DNA of 64,000 nucleotides from Brevibacillus_H ginsengisoli (lineage in GTDB: Bacteria > Bacillota > Bacilli > Brevibacillales > Brevibacillaceae): positions 1 through 64,000 of the forward strand of contig NZ_JBNJQR010000004.1 of NCBI RefSeq assembly GCF_050113715.1. Direction: 5' to 3'. This document shows positions 34,466 to 43,554 of the stretch, piece by piece. Position numbers and translations under genes: made by a program. The stretch's first letter is position 1. The number at the start of each line of letters is the position of its first letter. A model generated the notes under the pieces. That model was given only the letters and a program-made list of their open reading frames with translations, had not been told where the DNA came from and searched no databases.

Positions 34466-35005
34466 ATGAAATCAAAATGGAAAAAACGATGGCTACTCTT
34501 ATTCGGAAGCATGCTCACCGTCACAGCCGTCATCGCAGCATTGTGCTTTGCCGGGCGGGATTATGGGGCACATCAGTTTAAACAACCGTTTCAAAATGGG
34601 ATGTCTTCCATTACTCAGCAAATGAATGGTACGGTAAGTCAATTCCAGAGGAAGTTCCATTATGTACTAAAACAAGGTGATCATCCGGCTGTAACCCGAG
34701 GACATGAAGGGTATGGCATGAATCAATTTGCTCAACGAACCGGGGCTCACCGACAATCCTTTGAGAGAGGTCACCATAGATGGTTTGGCTTTGCAATCCG
34801 TTCGCTTCTGACAATCGCATTCTGGGGAGCGCTGATTGTTCTAGCGATTGCCTGGATCAAGAAAAGAAAATTCGGCCGTGGCCGTATGGGAGGCAAAATG
34901 ATTTGGAAAGCACCAACAGCACTTGCCTTGCATGACCACACAAACACCAATGCCGCATTCTTAGACCAATGGGAAAAAGAACACCAATCAAAGGAGGACA
35001 AATAA
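34466..35005 (+). CDS. Two-helix membrane protein encoded with PspA
   Basis: A 179-residue protein with an N-terminal hydrophobic helix (about 8-30) that may be a signal anchor, a His/Gln-rich external segment (about 35-108), a second helix (about 110-130) followed by KKRKFGRGR, and an acidic C-terminal tail (AAFLDQWEKEHQSKEDK). I do not recognise a family. It precedes pspA by 1 bp, so it may be the membrane partner that recruits or senses for PspA, as PspB/PspC or LiaF do in other systems, but there is no sequence similarity that I can point to. AGGAGG lies 9 bases before the ATG. Confidence 0.65.
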   Translation: MKSKWKKRWLLLFGSMLTVTAVIAALCFAGRDYGAHQFKQPFQNGMSSITQQMNGTVSQFQRKFHYVLKQGDHPAVTRGHEGYGMNQFAQRTGAHRQSFERGHHRWFGFAIRSLLTIAFWGALIVLAIAWIKKRKFGRGRMGGKMIWKAPTALALHDHTNTNAAFLDQWEKEHQSKEDK

Positions 35006-35006
35006 T

Positions 35007-35660
35007 ATGGGAATCTTCAATCGCGTAAAAAACATTGTGACATCAGGAGCCAATGACTTGTTAGATCAACTCGAAAGCCCGATTCGCAGTATGAATCACT
35101 CTATTCGTGACCTAGAGAAAAAATTTGAGCGAGGCCAAGACGCACTGGCTACTCAAATTTTCCTCGAAAACAAACAGATTGCTTTGATCGCTGAAGCAGA
35201 ACAGCTTCTCGCCAAAAGAGAACGTCAAGCGAAGCTGGCTGTTGAACAAGGAGAAGAGCAAGTAGCGAAAATCGCCATACAGGAAAAGCTTCTATTAGAA
35301 AAGAAACTCTCCATCTACAAAGAGCAGCTTGTGACCATTCAGGAGCAAACTGCCCAACTGCAAGCGAAGTTAAGCCATTTGAATAAAACCTACGAAGAAA
35401 TGAACCACAAACGGCTTTTGCTTGTATCGAGATCCAATGTAGCCCACTCCGTACGTGATATTTCCTGCACGTTGAACTCTTTTTCGACTGAAGAGATTGC
35501 GAGAGACTTCGCCAGAGCGGAGGATCGAGTCCTCTTTCTCGAAGCGAAGCTTGAAGCGGGACAACGCATGAAAACCTCATCTCCTTACATTATCGATGTG
35601 ACCGTTCATGAGGAGGTCGAGGAAGAATTAAAGAAATTAAAAGAGGGTAAGTCAGAGTAA
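35007..35660 (+). CDS. pspA: PspA/IM30 family envelope-stress protein
   Basis: A 217-residue, almost wholly helical protein. GIFNRVKNIVTSGANDLLDQLESP is the amphipathic N-terminal helix and opening that PspA, LiaH and Vipp1 share; the rest is a long coiled coil (about 25-200) with a Cys at about 151 and an acidic tail. These proteins coat and protect damaged membranes as ESCRT-III-like polymers. It is the second gene of a two-gene operon. Confidence 0.88.
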   Translation: MGIFNRVKNIVTSGANDLLDQLESPIRSMNHSIRDLEKKFERGQDALATQIFLENKQIALIAEAEQLLAKRERQAKLAVEQGEEQVAKIAIQEKLLLEKKLSIYKEQLVTIQEQTAQLQAKLSHLNKTYEEMNHKRLLLVSRSNVAHSVRDISCTLNSFSTEEIARDFARAEDRVLFLEAKLEAGQRMKTSSPYIIDVTVHEEVEEELKKLKEGKSE

Positions 35661-35684
35661 ACTTAATCCGACAACCCAAAAGGC

Positions 35685-35735
35685 AAAAGCATCCCACTCC
35701 TTCCTTTTCAGTAAGGGGGCGGGATGCTTGTTTTC
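35685..35735. terminator. Terminator between pspA and the ATPase gene
   Basis: AAGCATCCC / GGGATGCTT stem with a long loop, then GTTTTCGTTTT on the plus strand. It serves pspA and perhaps the convergent ATPase gene. Confidence 0.7.
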
Positions 35736-35738
35736 GTT

Positions 35739-36482
35739 TTATTCGTCTTCCTCGTCTTCCGCAAACAACTCTTCCAGCATAGCCTGTGTATTTAAGAGAA
35801 ACCGTCTGGTGAGTTGGTAGTGAAGCGTTTCTTCATAAGTAATTTCCGCAATCGGAGACGTATCAAACGTGAATATTTGCGCGCCGGGATAGGCCAGTAA
35901 GATCGGTGAATGGGTTGCAATGATGAACTGGGTGTCTTTTTCCAAATCCTTCATGATCTTGAGCAAGGATAACTGACGCGCTGGTGAAAGAGCCGCCTCT
36001 GGCTCATCTAATAAAAAGACAGCCCGACCGCCAAAACGGTGTCTAAACAGGGAAAGAAAAGACTCACCATGAGACTGTTCATGTAATGAACGACCACCAT
36101 AATATTGCAGTGATTCCGGCACTGTATCCAGATAAGAAGCGAAATTGTAAAAGGTTTCGGCTCTCATGAAAAATCCATTGGTCACTTTGGGCAACCAGGA
36201 AAGCCGAAGAAACTCACCTACGTCGGAATGAGAAGCTTGTACCTCATACAGATTATTTCTGCCGCCCCCTGCTGTGTTAAACCCGCATTGGTAAGCAATT
36301 CCTTCAAGAAGAGTAGACTTTCCCGAGCCATTCTCCCCTACAAAAAAGGTGACGCGATTACGAAAGCTCATTTCCTCCAGATTCCGTATCGCCGGGATGG
36401 AAAAAGGGTACGTTTTGGTCTTCGTTTTTGGGATATTTTTTTGAATCGAAAGGCTTCGGAGGTACATGTTGTTCTGCTCCAT
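35739..36482 (-). CDS. AAA-family ATPase of the SMC/ABC-like type (COG3910-like)
   Basis: A 247-residue stand-alone ATPase. Walker A GENGSGKSTLLEG (about 50), a weak signature around LHEQSHGESFLSLF (about 135), Walker B AVFLLDEPEAALSP (about 157) and H-loop IIATHSPILL. No membrane or DNA-binding domain and no linked nuclease gene, so it does not look like an OLD or defence pair. Function unknown. The acidic tail EELFAEDEEDE is notable. Confidence 0.8.
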   Translation of the reverse strand: MEQNNMYLRSLSIQKNIPKTKTKTYPFSIPAIRNLEEMSFRNRVTFFVGENGSGKSTLLEGIAYQCGFNTAGGGRNNLYEVQASHSDVGEFLRLSWLPKVTNGFFMRAETFYNFASYLDTVPESLQYYGGRSLHEQSHGESFLSLFRHRFGGRAVFLLDEPEAALSPARQLSLLKIMKDLEKDTQFIIATHSPILLAYPGAQIFTFDTSPIAEITYEETLHYQLTRRFLLNTQAMLEELFAEDEEDE

Positions 36483-36614
36483 TCTCCATTACTGCCCATT
36501 AAAAATAGAGTATTAGACTCACAATGTTGATTTGACGCGTTTTTTATGCTAGAAAATCGTTTACCTTTGAAAAATTAGATTTAGACTATTCTAACCTAAT
36601 AAGCAAAAGTGAGT

Positions 36615-36647
36615 CAAAAAGCACGAAAGTATTGTCTGCCTTTCGTG
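36615..36647 (-). terminator. Hairpin with T-tract, downstream of the HxlR gene
   Basis: Minus strand CACGAAAG / CTTTCGTG stem, 10-nt loop, then CTTTTT. It may act as a second terminator for the HxlR gene. Confidence 0.5.
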
Positions 36648-36667
36648 ATTTCTTTTGATTTATCCCA

Positions 36668-36711
36668 AAATGGACAAGAGCAGGCACCGCGGCACCTGCT
36701 CTTGTCCATTT
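36668..36711 (-). terminator. Long hairpin terminator of the HxlR gene
   Basis: A 17-bp perfect stem AAATGGACAAGAGCAGG / CCTGCTCTTGTCCATTT with a 10-nt loop, 16 bp after the HxlR stop. The T-run is short (TTTT), so termination may be partial. Confidence 0.65.
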
Positions 36712-36727
36712 CACACTCGTGTTCACT

Positions 36728-37189
36728 TTAAGTGATAGCTAATTTACTGACAACACTATCGGGACCAGAAAAAATGGAACCACCGTTGCGAACGGTATCG
36801 CGAATAAGTCTTATCATCGATTCTCGATCGTCTTTCACCGCGGAAATCCAATTCTGCGGCGCATCAGTCTCAGAGTCGTACTGGGCGCCCCAATCGGCTA
36901 ACTCAAGCAATAATGGTATTAAATCCAAGCCTTTGTCCGAAAGAAAATAAACCTCTTTGCGCTTATCTGTAGCGTGGGGCATTTTAACGAGAATGCCTTT
37001 CGACTCTAAATGAGCAAGGCGGCTTGCCAGTATATTTGATGAAATTCTCTCTTCAGAGTCAATGAACTCTCCGTAGGTGTTCTTTCCGAAATATATGATG
37101 TCTCGGATAATCAGCAACGACCAACTATCGCCAAAAGCCTCTAAAGAAAAATTAATCGGGCAGTGTGATCTAGGATCTGAACGTTTCAT
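36728..37189 (-). CDS. HxlR-family transcriptional regulator
   Basis: A 153-residue winged-helix regulator with the family opening CPINFSLEAFGDSWSLLIIRDI and the wing KMPHATDKRKEVYFLS. The lone N-terminal Cys (Cys10) is at the place used for thiol or electrophile sensing in the relatives YodB and HypR. It diverges from the DUF899 gene across a 125-bp gap, so it probably controls that gene. The ribosome-binding site is weak. Confidence 0.85.
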   Translation of the reverse strand: MKRSDPRSHCPINFSLEAFGDSWSLLIIRDIIYFGKNTYGEFIDSEERISSNILASRLAHLESKGILVKMPHATDKRKEVYFLSDKGLDLIPLLLELADWGAQYDSETDAPQNWISAVKDDRESMIRLIRDTVRNGGSIFSGPDSVVSKLAIT

Positions 37190-37206
37190 AAGACCAATGT
37201 ATCATA

Positions 37207-37240
37207 CTTGCATAACAAGAGCAACTTCACTTGCATTATA
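37207..37240. promoter_or_regulatory. Direct repeats in the HxlR/DUF899 intergenic region
   Basis: Two copies of ACTTGCATWA (from about 37206 and 37229) spaced about 23 bp apart, the second covering the -35 of the DUF899 promoter. This is a plausible binding site for the divergent regulator. Confidence 0.4.
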
Positions 37241-37259
37241 AAAGTAATAATCATATACT
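37231..37259 (+). promoter_or_regulatory. Promoter of the DUF899 gene
   Basis: -35 TTGCAT (37231-37236), 17-bp spacer, -10 TATACT (37254-37259). Confidence 0.65.
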
Positions 37260-37314
37260 AGGATCATTGCAACATGTTTAAAATTTCCAATTCATGCAGG
37301 GAGGAATGGATTAC

Positions 37315-37980
37315 ATGAGCATATTTTCAATGCCTCAGATCGTTTCTGAAGAAGAGTGGCAGATTGCTCGTCAAAAACTGCTTGTCAAAGAAAAGGAACT
37401 CACCCGCGCGTTGGACGCACTTGCCGCGGAGCGCAGAAGGCTGCCGATGGTGCGATTTGAAAAAGATTACGTGTTCGAGGGACCGAACGGCACAGCGAGC
37501 CTACTTGATCTTTTCGACGGACGTCGGCAGCTCATTGTCTATCATTTCATGATGACTCCAGGCTCCGACCATTTCTGCCGAGGCTGCTCATCCTTTGTTG
37601 ACAACATTGGTCACCTAGCTCATCTGCACGCCCGTGATACTTCCTTCATTCTCGTTTCGCCAGCACCCTTTACACAGATCGAATCTTTTCGTAAGCGCAT
37701 GGGTTGGACAATCCCTTGGTTTTCCTCAAACGGCGACAATTTCAATATCGACTGCGGTGCAGGCAAGGGATTTGGTTTGAGCATCTTCCTACGTAATGAC
37801 GATAGTGTGTTTCGAACCTATTATACAACGGCACGCGGTGTAGACAGGATCAGAGCCGATTTCAATTTCCTCGATCTGACGCCTTACGGTCGTCAGGAGG
37901 ATTGGGAGGATTCACCTGAAGGGTGGCCGCAATCACCTCCATACGCGTGGTGGCGATTACACGACGAGTACGAAGTATGA
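37315..37980 (+). CDS. DUF899 thioredoxin-like protein
   Basis: A 221-residue protein of the DUF899 family, a thioredoxin-fold group. Family features seen: EEEWQIARQKLLVKEKELTR, LPMVRFEKDYVFEGPNG, LIVYHFMMTPGSDHFCRGCS (two cysteines as CxxC), and FNFLDLTPYGRQEDWEDSP near the end. The CRGC pair suggests redox activity. I start at ATG 37315 (MSIFSMPQ), 10 bases after GGGAGG. Divergent HxlR regulator, consistent with a redox-responsive pair. Confidence 0.85.
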   Translation: MSIFSMPQIVSEEEWQIARQKLLVKEKELTRALDALAAERRRLPMVRFEKDYVFEGPNGTASLLDLFDGRRQLIVYHFMMTPGSDHFCRGCSSFVDNIGHLAHLHARDTSFILVSPAPFTQIESFRKRMGWTIPWFSSNGDNFNIDCGAGKGFGLSIFLRNDDSVFRTYYTTARGVDRIRADFNFLDLTPYGRQEDWEDSPEGWPQSPPYAWWRLHDEYEV

Positions 37981-38099
37981 CCCAGGATGGAAAATAACCC
38001 TTTCGTTGAATAACTTGCTGTCAGTCTAAACCGTTTTTTCAGCGAACAATTACACATAAAATTACGATCAGACAGATATCGATAGCCAATATTCTACAG

Positions 38100-38147
38100 A
38101 AAAAAGACCAGTGGATCACGAATTCTCGTGTCCGTTCTGGTCTTTTT
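38100..38147. terminator. Terminator after argH
   Basis: AAAGACCAG / CTGGTCTTT outer stem with an inner CACGA / TCGTG hairpin and T-runs on both sides. It can serve argH (minus) and the DUF899 gene (plus). Confidence 0.85.
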
Positions 38148-38154
38148 CTAAACG

Positions 38155-39603
38155 CTATCTATTTTTACTCCCCACGTCTACCAGTGACTCGATCATGACC
38201 TTCTGGCTGTTGCGGTCGATCCAGGCAACCGTCTCCGTTACTTTCTCTTGATAGAAAGCAATTTGAAGTTCTACCTGATTACGAGCGGTTCCCCCGAGAA
38301 CATTGCGGGCATTCACGACTGTATCAATATCGAGTGCCGCATACACGTCCTCTTCAATTAACGGGGAGAATTCCTTGAACTCCTGCAAGCTACAATCGAG
38401 CAAATACTTGTTCTGTTCAATGCAGTAAAGTACGGCGCGTCCTACTACCTCGTGAGCCTGACGGAATGGCAAATCCTTGGTCACCAGATAGTCGGCCAAA
38501 TCGGTCGCATTGGAGAAATCCTGCGTAACGGCTTGACGCATTCGTTCTTTGCGAACCTGCATGGTTTGAATCATCGGCGACAACAGAGCTAACGCTCCAT
38601 GAATCGTATTCACCGTGTCGAACATGCCCTCTTTGTCTTCCTGCAAATCCTTGTTGTACGCGAGCGGCAGTCCCTTCAATACGGTCATCAGACCAAACAG
38701 ATTGCCGTAGACACGACCGGTTTTGCCGCGCACAAGCTCCGCTACATCCGGATTTTTCTTTTGCGGCATGATACTTGAGCCGGTGCAGAACGCATCATCC
38801 AACTCGATAAAAGCAAACTCCTGGCTGCTCCAGATAACCAGCTCTTCACACAGACGAGAGAGATGCGTCATTAATAAGGAGGCCGAGGACAGGAACTCCA
38901 CGATGAAATCACGATCGCTCACCGCATCCATGCTGTTCTGATAAATTCCGTCGAATTGCAGCATCTCCGCTACAAAGCCACGGTCAATCGGGAATGTCGT
39001 TCCCGCAAGCGCTCCGGCACCAAGCGGCAACACATTGGTCCGCTTCCAGCCTTCCTGAAAGCGCTCGATATCTCTTTGCAGCATGGAGACATACGCCATC
39101 AGATGATAGCCAAGCAAAACAGGCTGCGCTCGCTGCAGGTGTGTATACCCCGGCATCACGGTATCGAGATGCTGCTGTGCTTGTTCCAGCAGGGCATTTT
39201 GCAGGTACATGGCCAGCGAAATAATCTCCAGCGTCTTTTCACGTAAATAGAGGTGCATATCAAGCGCTACCTGATCGTTACGGCTTCTTCCGGTATGCAG
39301 CTTTCCTCCGACCGGGCCGATTTCTTCAATCAGAAGCTTTTCAATATTCATATGAACATCTTCATGGGCGATTTGGAAAGCCACTTCGCCACGCTCGATG
39401 CGTTCTTTTACCTTTTTCAAGCCAGCGATGATCGTTTTCACTTCGTCCATTGGAAGAATGCCGCATTTGCCAAGCATCGCCACGTGCGCCAGGCTGCCCA
39501 CGATGTCTTGTCGCCACATCTGCTGGTCGAAGGTAATCGACGCTGTGTACTCTTCTACTAATTGATTCGTCGGCTTGGTAAAGCGACCTCCCCAGAGCTT
39601 CAT
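38155..39603 (-). CDS. argH: Argininosuccinate lyase
   Basis: A 482-residue fumarase-superfamily enzyme that splits argininosuccinate to arginine and fumarate. The signature GSSIMPQKKNPD is intact; HTGRSRNDQVALD and MPGYTHLQRAQPV are the other conserved regions. Its ATG overlaps the argG stop by 4 bp, so argG-argH form one operon. It is slightly longer than the usual 455-465 residues, by a C-terminal extension. Confidence 0.97.
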   Translation of the reverse strand: MKLWGGRFTKPTNQLVEEYTASITFDQQMWRQDIVGSLAHVAMLGKCGILPMDEVKTIIAGLKKVKERIERGEVAFQIAHEDVHMNIEKLLIEEIGPVGGKLHTGRSRNDQVALDMHLYLREKTLEIISLAMYLQNALLEQAQQHLDTVMPGYTHLQRAQPVLLGYHLMAYVSMLQRDIERFQEGWKRTNVLPLGAGALAGTTFPIDRGFVAEMLQFDGIYQNSMDAVSDRDFIVEFLSSASLLMTHLSRLCEELVIWSSQEFAFIELDDAFCTGSSIMPQKKNPDVAELVRGKTGRVYGNLFGLMTVLKGLPLAYNKDLQEDKEGMFDTVNTIHGALALLSPMIQTMQVRKERMRQAVTQDFSNATDLADYLVTKDLPFRQAHEVVGRAVLYCIEQNKYLLDCSLQEFKEFSPLIEEDVYAALDIDTVVNARNVLGGTARNQVELQIAFYQEKVTETVAWIDRNSQKVMIESLVDVGSKNR

Positions 39604-40859
39604 TGTTTAATCGCATCCTTTTCATCGACAATCGAGAGTTCGGTTTTGAAGCCCTTCTTCAACAAGCCATCGTTCACTTGTGCATGAACTTTGGTTGGCA
39701 GACCCCAGAGCTTAATGAATCCGATCGCCGCTTTATGATCAAATGTATCTCCTGCCGCATATGTCGCTAATTCATGGCTGTACAGCGTGGAATCGGATTT
39801 GCGTCCAACGACAATCGCGTGACCTTTATACAGTTTCACACGAACAACACCCGTTACATAGGTTTGGGTTTCTTCGATAAACGCTTCGAGTGCCGTACGG
39901 ATTGGCGAGTACCACAAGCCTTCGTAAATCACTTGCGCCATTTTTTGCTCGATGATCGGCTTGAATTGAGCCACTTCACGCGGTTGAGTCAGGAATTCCA
40001 GTTCGCGGTGGGCAAGAATCAGCGTAGTTGCCGCAGGTGTCTCATACACTTCACGAGATTTGATACCGACGAGACGGTTTTCTACGTGGTCGATACGTCC
40101 AACACCGTGTGCTCCTGCAATTTTATTCAATTTGAGAATCAATTCGGACAAAGAAAGCTCTTCTCCGTTCAAGGCAGTCGGCATACCTTTTACAAAGGTA
40201 ATCTCGATCTCTTCCGGTTGATCAGGCGCATCCGCGATGGATTTGGTCAGATCGTATGCACCCTCTGGCGGAGCCGCCCAAGGATCTTCCAGCACGCCGC
40301 ACTCACAGCTTCTGCCCCAGAGATTCTGGTCAATACTGTATGGATTATCGAGGTCAATCGGAACCGGAATTCCGTTCTCCTCCGCATATTTAATCTCTTC
40401 ATCACGCGTCCAGCCCCATTCACGAACAGGCGCCACGATTTTGATATCGGGATTCAAAGCGGTGAAGGATACGTCGAAACGAACCTGGTCGTTCCCCTTG
40501 CCTGTGCAGCCATGCGCTACCGCTACTGCTCCTTCTTTCTCCGCAATCTCAACCAATACTCGGGAGATGAGATAACGGGAAAGCGCAGATACCAATGGAT
40601 ATTTGCCTTCATACATGGCATTCGCTTTAAGCGCAGGAAGTACAAACTCTTGGGCAAAGGTTTCTTTTGCGTCAACCACGATGGATTTTAATGCACCGAC
40701 CTTCAATGCTTTCTTTTGCACAAAATCAAGGTCTTTCCCCTCACCAACATCAAGCGCCACCGCAATTACGTCATAGTTATATGTGTCCTGCAGCCATTTG
40801 ATTGCGACAGAAGTATCAAGTCCACCGGAATACGCCAATACGATTTTTTCTTTTGCCAT
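39600..40859 (-). CDS. argG: Argininosuccinate synthase
   Basis: A 419-residue ATP-pyrophosphatase-type enzyme joining citrulline and aspartate. P-loop AYSGGLDTSVAIKWL, then HGCTGKGNDQVRF and NLWGRSCECGVLEDP. The ATG at 40859 (MAKEKIVLAYSGG) has GGGGAG 10 bases upstream and matches the family N-terminus. First gene of argGH, controlled by an arginine box. Confidence 0.97.
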   Translation of the reverse strand: MAKEKIVLAYSGGLDTSVAIKWLQDTYNYDVIAVALDVGEGKDLDFVQKKALKVGALKSIVVDAKETFAQEFVLPALKANAMYEGKYPLVSALSRYLISRVLVEIAEKEGAVAVAHGCTGKGNDQVRFDVSFTALNPDIKIVAPVREWGWTRDEEIKYAEENGIPVPIDLDNPYSIDQNLWGRSCECGVLEDPWAAPPEGAYDLTKSIADAPDQPEEIEITFVKGMPTALNGEELSLSELILKLNKIAGAHGVGRIDHVENRLVGIKSREVYETPAATTLILAHRELEFLTQPREVAQFKPIIEQKMAQVIYEGLWYSPIRTALEAFIEETQTYVTGVVRVKLYKGHAIVVGRKSDSTLYSHELATYAAGDTFDHKAAIGFIKLWGLPTKVHAQVNDGLLKKGFKTELSIVDEKDAIKQ

Positions 40860-40897
40860 CGTTTCATGTCTCCCCATTCATTCAGTGTATGTGAGTA

Positions 40898-40926
40898 ATT
40901 ATACAAACACATTAATAAAAATACAA
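40898..40926 (-). promoter_or_regulatory. argGH promoter with ARG box
   Basis: Minus strand -35 TTGTAT (40921-40926), 17-bp spacer, -10 TATAAT (40898-40903). The -35 lies in TTGTATTTTTATTAATG (40910-40926), close to the reversed AhrC/ArgR box CATGAATAAAAATKCAA. The same layout recurs at carA and argC. Confidence 0.7.
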
Positions 40927-40955
40927 CAGGAAAAAATAAAAAGACCTACGCACCT

Positions 40956-41627
40956 TTAATTGGCGCGTAAGCCGTTCATTAGAATATCAACTGTCATTTC
41001 AATCTGCCGCTCTCTGCCCTGCTCTGCAAATAGATCGGGTGCTATCGCGTAACGGTGAATAATGAGCCCAATGATTTGAGAGAAGATGACACGAAAAATC
41101 ACATCTGGAGGAAAAGGCCGAATCTCTCCTCGTTCAATTTTACGCTCGACGACTTGTGTCACGATCTCCTTCCCCTGTTTGAGAACCACGCGCATCATCG
41201 CTTCACGAATCTCCTCATGAAAGAACACCTCTTGAAGCAGGATCCTTGCATGGTTGATGTTGGACTCGACTAACTCCATACGATTGCGAATCAGATCTTG
41301 CACAAGCTCTTCAAACGGCTTATCCTCCGACAAACTAAAAATTCTTCTGACGTCCTTCAAGACCAGCGGAGCCGCAAACTTGATGATCAATGGAGCAACA
41401 CTGGCAATCAGAATATCCTTTTTCGATTTGTAATGTCGAAAAATGGTTCCCTCCGCCACATTCGCCTCTTTGGCAATTTCACTTGTCGAAGTTGCATGAA
41501 ACCCTTTAGTAGCAAAGAGCTTGATTGATGCTCTCAGTATATTCCGCTGTTTCTCGGTCATCTCGTCTTCATCTTTCAACTCTTCCAGAAACCTCTGTAA
41601 ACTCTCTTCAAATGAAGAATCGGACAT
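40956..41627 (-). CDS. TetR-family regulator of the exporter operon
   Basis: A 223-residue regulator. The N-terminal HTH is RASIKLFATKGFHATSTSEIAKEANVAEGTIFRHYKSKKDIL; the all-helical C-terminal half would bind ligand and dimerise. It is the last gene of the HlyD-ATPase-permease operon, 20 bp after the permease, and a palindrome at the operon promoter fits it as autorepressor. Start ATG 41627 after GGGAG. Confidence 0.9.
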   Translation of the reverse strand: MSDSSFEESLQRFLEELKDEDEMTEKQRNILRASIKLFATKGFHATSTSEIAKEANVAEGTIFRHYKSKKDILIASVAPLIIKFAAPLVLKDVRRIFSLSEDKPFEELVQDLIRNRMELVESNINHARILLQEVFFHEEIREAMMRVVLKQGKEIVTQVVERKIERGEIRPFPPDVIFRVIFSQIIGLIIHRYAIAPDLFAEQGRERQIEMTVDILMNGLRAN

Positions 41628-41647
41628 GACAGATCTCCCTTCCACTT

Positions 41648-42787
41648 CTATTCAATCTGTTTCTTGAATTTCAGGATTACGACTGTACATATAACCATAA
41701 AGATGGCGGCCATTCCAAGCGTCTGCTTCCACAGGGAAGCCAGATCCACTCCTTTGAGAAAAATCCCCCGCAGAATCTCCAGGAAGTACGTGAGTGGTAT
41801 CACTCCGCCCAGCCATTGAATGATAAGCGGCATCGTTTCGCGCGGAAACATGAAGCCGGAGAGCAACACACTTGGCAGGATCAAGGCAAAGGCAACCTGC
41901 ATGGCTTGCAGCTGTGTTCGAGCGATCATTGAAATAAAAATCCCCAGTGTCAATGTCGTCACTAAAAAAAGCAGTGATAAGACAAATAGCAACAATATAC
42001 TTCCTTTGACAGGCACACCAAACCAGTAAGTCCCTACCAAGAGTACAACACTAAAAGAGGATAAGCCGATAAATACATATGGCGTAATTTTGCCGAGAAT
42101 AAGTTCGTCTGGCCGAATGGGGGTGACGATTAATTGTTCCATCGTCCCGCGTTCTTTTTCTCGAACTAGCGAGAATGCCGTTAAGATCACCGTCACGTTC
42201 TGCATAATCAATCCAATCAGCGCAGGTACGTTAAACACAATGCTTTTCATATTGGGATTAAACAGGACGCGTGTCTCTGCATTGATCGGAGAACTCAGCT
42301 TGTCAAAGCCTTGCTTATGCAGATATGATTCTTGGATCGTAAACGCCTCATTCTGAATGATGATTTGGGCATTATTCACTGCCGTGCGGGCGTTGTTGGG
42401 ATCGGAGCCATCGATGAGCAATTGGATACTGGTCGGTTCACTCTGATCGAGCTTATTCGCATAGTCGGGCGGAATGATCACTCCAACACCAATCTGTCCT
42501 TGGTCAATCATGCTTTCGATCTCCTTATAGCTGGAAACATACTGGGTTAGCTCAAAGATTTGGGTATTCGCCAGTTTTTGAACAATTTGACGACTAGCCT
42601 GGGAGTTACTCTGATCCCATACGGCTGTCTTAATATGGTCGACGTCCGTATTCACCGCATAGCCAAACAAAAACAGCATCATGATCGGCATCACAAGGGC
42701 AATCCCCAGGCTCGGCTTATCGCGTTTGATCTGAATAATTTCTTTTTTCACGATTGCCATATACCTCGCCATCGAAAAACGCTTCAT
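41648..42787 (-). CDS. ABC-2 type multidrug export permease
   Basis: A 379-residue permease: one N-terminal helix (about 25-45), a large extracellular domain (about 50-180), then five helices (about 185-375). SLVREKERGTMEQLIVTPIRPDELILGKITPYVFIG is the ABC-2 signature region of the YbhR/YhhJ type. Its ATG overlaps the ATPase stop. With the HlyD-like protein it makes a drug-efflux system analogous to YbhFSR. Confidence 0.9.
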   Translation of the reverse strand: MKRFSMARYMAIVKKEIIQIKRDKPSLGIALVMPIMMLFLFGYAVNTDVDHIKTAVWDQSNSQASRQIVQKLANTQIFELTQYVSSYKEIESMIDQGQIGVGVIIPPDYANKLDQSEPTSIQLLIDGSDPNNARTAVNNAQIIIQNEAFTIQESYLHKQGFDKLSSPINAETRVLFNPNMKSIVFNVPALIGLIMQNVTVILTAFSLVREKERGTMEQLIVTPIRPDELILGKITPYVFIGLSSFSVVLLVGTYWFGVPVKGSILLLFVLSLLFLVTTLTLGIFISMIARTQLQAMQVAFALILPSVLLSGFMFPRETMPLIIQWLGGVIPLTYFLEILRGIFLKGVDLASLWKQTLGMAAIFMVICTVVILKFKKQIE

Positions 42788-43554
42788 GAAGGATTCCCCC
42801 CTTGTACGCTGGTTCCCGATTTTGCTTCCGCTTCCTCAACTAAACGGATAAACACATCTTCCAGATTCGTGACACCCATTTGTTCGATCAATTGTTGGGG
42901 CGAGCCTTCTATCAAGAGATTTCCATAGAAAATGAACCCGATGGAATCACACGTGGTTGCTTCGTCCATATAGTGCGTACTGACCAGAACCGTAATTCCT
43001 TCCTTCGCCAAGCGGTGAATCACTTCCCAAAAGATCCTTCGCGACACGGGGTCAACACCAGCAGTTGGCTCATCCAGAATTAATAGTTCAGGTTGGTGCA
43101 ACAACGCACAGGAGAGCGCCAATCGCTGTTTCCATCCTCCTGATAAGGACCCCGCCAGCTGTTTCTCCCGTCCGGTTAATCCGGCCATCTCGATTAGCTC
43201 ATGCTTGCGCTGCCTTAACGTCTGTCCCGTGATCCCATAGATTCCCGCATAAAACTCCAGGTTTTCATTTACGGTTAGGTCTTCATACAGGCTAAATTTT
43301 TGCGACATATAGCCAATCCGTTGCTTAATCTCTTCACTTTCTTTGGTAATGTCAAAACCAAGCACCGTTCCTGTTCCCGATGTCGGGATTAACAAACCGC
43401 ACAGCATGCGAATCGTTGTGGATTTACCCGAACCGTTGGGCCCTAGGAAACCGTATATGGAACCCTTAGGGATAGAAATCGTTACGTTGTTGACCGCGAC
43501 ACGTTCCTGAAACTTTTTGGTTAGGTTATGACAGGATATCGCGTAGTCCATCAC
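42784..43554 (-). CDS. ABC transporter ATPase of the drug exporter
   Basis: A 256-residue ATPase: Walker A GPNGSGKSTTIRML, signature LSGGWKQRLALSCALL, Walker B LLILDEPTAGVDP, H-loop VSTHYMDEA. Stop and start codons overlap those of both neighbours, so the four genes are tightly coupled. Confidence 0.93.
   Translation of the reverse strand: MMDYAISCHNLTKKFQERVAVNNVTISIPKGSIYGFLGPNGSGKSTTIRMLCGLLIPTSGTGTVLGFDITKESEEIKQRIGYMSQKFSLYEDLTVNENLEFYAGIYGITGQTLRQRKHELIEMAGLTGREKQLAGSLSGGWKQRLALSCALLHQPELLILDEPTAGVDPVSRRIFWEVIHRLAKEGITVLVSTHYMDEATTCDSIGFIFYGNLLIEGSPQQLIEQMGVTNLEDVFIRLVEEAEAKSGTSVQGGNPS

Noticed and set aside
35739..36482. ATPase as part of an anti-phage defence pair (OLD/Septu-like)
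   Set aside because: No nuclease, HNH or TOPRIM partner lies next to it and the protein has no such domain.
39774..40691. Plus-strand open frame (305 codons) antisense to argG
   Set aside because: argG is unambiguous on the other strand; the frame has no family features or start signals.
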